A stretch of 6,996 nucleotides of DNA from NCBI GenBank assembly GCA_902768995.1, contig CACXNN010000109.1, positions 1 through 6,996 of the forward strand, in the 5' to 3' direction. Positions within the stretch are counted from its first letter, which is position 1; each line of letters opens with the position of its first letter. Below the pieces are notes generated by a model. The model was not told the origin of the DNA, did not search any database, and saw only the letters and a program-made list of their open reading frames with translations. Shown here piece after piece: positions 4,696 through 6,996 of this stretch. The position numbers and the translations under genes were made by a program. The DNA comes from an uncultured Eubacteriales bacterium. Its GTDB lineage: Bacteria > Bacillota > Clostridia > Christensenellales > CAG-138.

Positions 4696-6571
4696 GCAGC
4701 CCATCAACCGCATACCCGTGGCCACCAGGGAGGAGATGGACCGCCTGTCCATGGACGCCCTGGACTTTGTTTATGTGCTGGGCGACGCCTACATCGACCA
4801 CCCCAGCTTCGGCGCGGCCATCATCGCCCGGGTGCTCCAATCCCGGGGCTTCTCCGTGGGCCTCATCTGCCAGCCCGATTGGCACGGCGTGGCGGACTTC
4901 CGCCGCCTGGGCCGGCCTCGCCTGGGCTTTCTCGTGTCCTCCGGCAACATCGACTCCATGGTGAACCACTACACCGCCGCTAAGCGTCCCCGGTCCGAGG
5001 ACGCCTACTCCGAGGGCGGCAAGGCGGGCAAGCGCCCCGACCGAGCCACCGTCGTCTACGCCAACCGCTGTCGGGAGGCCTATCCTGGGGTGCCGGTGAT
5101 CATCGGGGGCATCGAAGCGAGCCTTAGGCGCTTCGCCCACTACGACTACTGGGACGACAGGGTCCGCCACTCCATCCTCTACGACGCGGGGGCCGACCTG
5201 CTGCTGTACGGCATGGGGGAACGGTCCATCGTGGCCCTGGCGGAGGCGTTGGACGCGGGCACGCCCATTCGGGACATCCGGAACATCCCCGGCAGCTGCT
5301 ATCAGACCGCCGCTCTGGACGGCCTCAACGACTACGTGACCTTGCCCTCCTATCAGGAGGTTTCCACCGATAAGAAGAAGTACGCCCAGGCCTTCATGGC
5401 CGAGGCCCGGGAGCAGGACGCCATCCGGGGCAAGACCCTCATCCAGGCCCACGAGAAGGGGTATTTGGTCTGCAATCCGCCGTCGGCGCCCCTCACCCGG
5501 GAGGAACTGGACCAGGTCTACGACCTGCCCTTCACCCGCAAGCCCCATCCCATGTACAAGCAGCCCATCCCGGCCCTTTCGGAGGTGGCCTTCTCCCTGA
5601 CCTCCTGCCGGGGCTGCTTCGGCGGCTGCAGCTTCTGCGCCCTGACCTTCCACCAGGGGCGGGTGGTCACCTCCCGGAGCGAAGGCTCCCTGGTGAAGGA
5701 GGCGGAGGCCTTGACCCGTGACCCGGCCTTCAAGGGCTATATCCACGACGTGGGCGGCCCCACGGCCAACTTCCGGCATCCGGCCTGCCCCAAACAGACC
5801 AAGTCCGGGGTCTGCCCGGACCGCCAGTGCATCGGCCACGATCCCTGTCCCGTCATGAAGGCCCATGCGGACCAAAAGGAGTACGTGCACCTTCTCCGCC
5901 GCCTTCGGCAGGTGCCGGGAGTCAAGAAGGTCTTCGTCCGTTCCGGCGTCCGCTTCGACTACGCCCTGTTTGACAAGGACGACAGCTTTTTGAAGGAGTT
6001 GGTCCAGCACCACGTGTCCGGCCAGCTGAAGGTAGCCCCGGAGCATGTGTCGGAGCGCACGTTGGCGGCTATGAACAAGCCCTCCCATGAGGTTTACGAA
6101 GCGTTCCTAAATAAGTATGCCCGGCTCAACAGGCAGTTCGGCCTGAAGCAGTACGTGGTGCCCTACTTCATCTCCTCCCATCCGGGCTGCACCCTGGAGG
6201 ACGCTATCCAGCTCAGCGAGTATCTGAAGTCTATCAACCACCGGCCCGAGCAGGTCCAGGACTTCTATCCCACACCGGGCACCGTGTCCACCTGCATGTA
6301 CTATACGGGCCTGGACCCCCGGACCATGGAGCCCATCCACGTACCCAAGGGGGAGGAGAAGCGGATGCAGCGGGCCCTCATGCAGTACTGGCTCCCCCAG
6401 AACCGGCCCCTGGTGGAGAAGGCCCTGCGCCTCTCCCATCGGGAGGACCTGATCGGCCGGGGCGGCCGCTGCCTGATCCCGGAGCGAGGGCGGCCCGCGG
6501 AGCCAAAAGTTACGAAAAAAAAGGGAAAACCCGGCAAGAATGTGGTTGACAAACGGCCGCGAAGCAAGTAG
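4661..6571 (+). CDS. ygiQ: YgiQ-family radical SAM protein (UPF0313)
   Basis: The product is up to 636 residues, near the usual length of this family. The N-terminal domain is typical: TREEMDRL, GDAYIDHPSFG and QPDWHG within the first 75 residues, then GGIEASLRRFAHYDYW. The radical SAM cluster motif CxxxCxxC is C319-FGG-C323-SF-C326, with an extra Cys at 316. A second Cys set (376, 385, 390, 396) in the segment beginning ACPKQTKSGVC is also characteristic of YgiQ. It may bind another metal centre, but this is unproven. The C-terminus ends in a basic tail (KKKGKPGK, KRPRSK). The reaction catalysed is unknown. The start is uncertain: ATG 4661 has no visible ribosome-binding site, while GGAGGAG (4674-4680) is followed by no ordinary in-frame start until GTG 4718. 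Translation may depend on coupling to the divIVA-like gene, whose intact frame would end at 4695. Confidence 0.93.
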   Translation: MRPLRRRRKTSRQPINRIPVATREEMDRLSMDALDFVYVLGDAYIDHPSFGAAIIARVLQSRGFSVGLICQPDWHGVADFRRLGRPRLGFLVSSGNIDSMVNHYTAAKRPRSEDAYSEGGKAGKRPDRATVVYANRCREAYPGVPVIIGGIEASLRRFAHYDYWDDRVRHSILYDAGADLLLYGMGERSIVALAEALDAGTPIRDIRNIPGSCYQTAALDGLNDYVTLPSYQEVSTDKKKYAQAFMAEAREQDAIRGKTLIQAHEKGYLVCNPPSAPLTREELDQVYDLPFTRKPHPMYKQPIPALSEVAFSLTSCRGCFGGCSFCALTFHQGRVVTSRSEGSLVKEAEALTRDPAFKGYIHDVGGPTANFRHPACPKQTKSGVCPDRQCIGHDPCPVMKAHADQKEYVHLLRRLRQVPGVKKVFVRSGVRFDYALFDKDDSFLKELVQHHVSGQLKVAPEHVSERTLAAMNKPSHEVYEAFLNKYARLNRQFGLKQYVVPYFISSHPGCTLEDAIQLSEYLKSINHRPEQVQDFYPTPGTVSTCMYYTGLDPRTMEPIHVPKGEEKRMQRALMQYWLPQNRPLVEKALRLSHREDLIGRGGRCLIPERGRPAEPKVTKKKGKPGKNVVDKRPRSK

Positions 6572-6574
6572 AAT
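6546..6574 (+). promoter_or_regulatory. Near-consensus sigma-A promoter for yceD
   Basis: TTGACA (6546-6551, perfect -35) is separated by 17 nt from TAGAAT (6569-6574, one mismatch in the -10). The -10 contains the TAG stop codon of ygiQ. Transcription would start near 6581. That leaves about 23 nt to the first copy of the yceD start (6604) and about 76 nt to the second (6657). This is the best promoter in the window and separates yceD from ygiQ. Confidence 0.85.
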
Positions 6575-6583
6575 ACACTTTGG

Positions 6584-6689
6584 TTGATTTTGAGGGGTGC
6601 GCTATGGAACTGTCCATTCATCAGGCGGCAAAGCAGTTGATTTTGAGGGGTGCGCTATGGAACTGTCCATTCATCAGGCGGCAAAGCAG
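6584..6689 (+). repeat. Exact 53-bp tandem duplication over the yceD translation start
   Basis: Bases 6584-6636 and 6637-6689 are identical and directly adjacent; the match extends by one more base (G at 6583 and 6636) and then fails on both sides. Each copy holds TTGATTTTGAGGGG (with the ribosome-binding site), the ATG and the codons for MELSIHQAAKQ. The length is 17 codons plus 2 bases, so the two ATGs are in different frames. Confidence 0.98.
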
Positions 6690-6729
6690 CTGGGCGAGGT
6701 CTTTCCCTACGCCTGGCAGGGTCCGCTGA
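6604..6729 (+). other. Upstream overlapping ORF created by the 53-bp duplication
   Basis: The first-copy ATG (6604) has the same GAGGGG site at the same 6-nt spacing as the true yceD start. It reads MELSIHQAAKQ like YceD, then continues out of frame (LILRGALWNCP and on) to TGA 6727-6729, for 41 residues. It runs across the second ribosome-binding site and ends 70 nt inside yceD. It is unlikely to be a functional protein, but if the duplication is real it should be translated and would compete with yceD. Confidence 0.4.
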
Positions 6730-6996
6730 AGGAGCAGACCTACGGCGGCCGGACCGTCCGCTTCGTGGGTGACGCCACGCTGACCGGCACGGTGGTGGGC
6801 GACGCCGAGGGCTTCACCGTCACCGGGGATGCCAAGGTCACGCTGTCGTCCGTATGCGCCCGCTGCAACGAGCCTTTCGAGGAGCCCTTCACCTTTTCCT
6901 TCGAGGACCGGTTCGTCAAGGCGGTCTTCCACAAGGAGGAGGACGAGACCTATCCCTTCGAGGGCGAAACCATCGACCTTACCCAGGCCTTCCTGG
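6657..6996 (+). CDS. yceD: YceD / DUF177 family protein, N-terminal part (partial)
   Basis: The gene starts at ATG 6657, with GAGGGG (6645-6650) 6 nt upstream, and runs off the window after 113 codons. The visible part has the DUF177 pattern: an N-terminal strand region, GDATLTGTVVGDAEGFTVTG (38-57), and the signature SVCARCNEPFEEPF (65-78) with the paired Cys 67 and 70. An acidic segment follows (EEDETYPFEGETIDL). Family members are linked to 23S rRNA accumulation and are normally encoded just before rpmF (ribosomal protein L32), which would be expected beyond base 6996. An alternative start at 6604 is ruled out because it is in another frame. It has its own strong promoter inside the end of ygiQ. 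Confidence 0.9.
   Translation, partial: MELSIHQAAKQLGEVFPYAWQGPLKEQTYGGRTVRFVGDATLTGTVVGDAEGFTVTGDAKVTLSSVCARCNEPFEEPFTFSFEDRFVKAVFHKEEDETYPFEGETIDLTQAFL

Noticed and set aside
4595..6088. A 497-codon open frame on the - strand opposite ygiQ
   Set aside because: It is a shadow of the strongly biased ygiQ coding sequence; its composition is Gly/Val/His-rich without domain motifs.
6515..6523. A8 run with an AAAAAAG slippery heptamer near the end of ygiQ, as a programmed frameshift site
   Set aside because: It lies in a lysine-rich basic tail, with no stimulatory hairpin or alternative downstream domain visible. Lysine codons alone explain it.
1..6996. CRISPR arrays, tRNA or rRNA genes, insertion sequences, defence systems
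   Set aside because: No spaced repeats, tRNA-like cloverleaf, rRNA, transposase or inverted-repeat ends were seen. The content is core housekeeping genes.

Overview
The window is a gene-dense, G+C-rich stretch with every supported gene on the + strand. The gene order is end of pnp, M16 zinc peptidase, dimeric dUTPase, HlyD-like membrane protein, yggS (ylmE), sepF (ylmF), divIVA-like gene, ygiQ, start of yceD. The yggS-sepF-divIVA order, the intrinsic terminators and the strong Shine-Dalgarno sites point to a Firmicute. The high G+C and the clostridial style of the HlyD-like and SepF proteins suggest a gut Clostridia lineage such as Oscillospiraceae; this placement is inference from memory, not from a search.

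Layout. Bases 1-120 are the C-terminal end of polynucleotide phosphorylase (S1 domain), closed by a strong intrinsic terminator (136-168). A tightly packed run follows: M16 peptidase (TTG start at 222), dUTPase (3 nt later), HlyD-like protein (overlapping the dUTPase by 35 nt), yggS and sepF. A second intrinsic terminator (382 bases before the end of this region, at 4382-4408) lies only 12 nt before the divIVA-like start codon. The divIVA-like gene is broken by an exact tandem duplication of 8 bp that shifts the frame; deleting one copy restores an 88-residue protein. ygiQ, a large radical-SAM protein, begins inside the end of that gene. A near-consensus sigma-A promoter (6546-6574) overlaps the ygiQ stop codon and drives yceD. 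An exact 53-bp tandem duplication has copied the ribosome-binding site, start codon and first 11 codons of yceD. The upstream copy opens a 41-codon out-of-frame ORF that overlaps the true start.

How the genes fit together. The centre of the window is a reduced version of the Firmicute ylm cell-division cluster: yggS, sepF and divIVA are present, while ylmG and ylmH are absent. The HlyD-like gene sits in this cluster without any ABC or MFS transporter partner, which hints at an envelope or division role rather than export. The flanks are RNA and nucleotide housekeeping genes (pnp, dUTPase, yceD).

No convincing new defence, mobile or CRISPR-like system is visible. The most notable signals are the two exact tandem duplications. 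Each disrupts translation of a housekeeping gene, and each could be a real mutation or an assembly artefact. There is no gene-free stretch longer than 300 bases.
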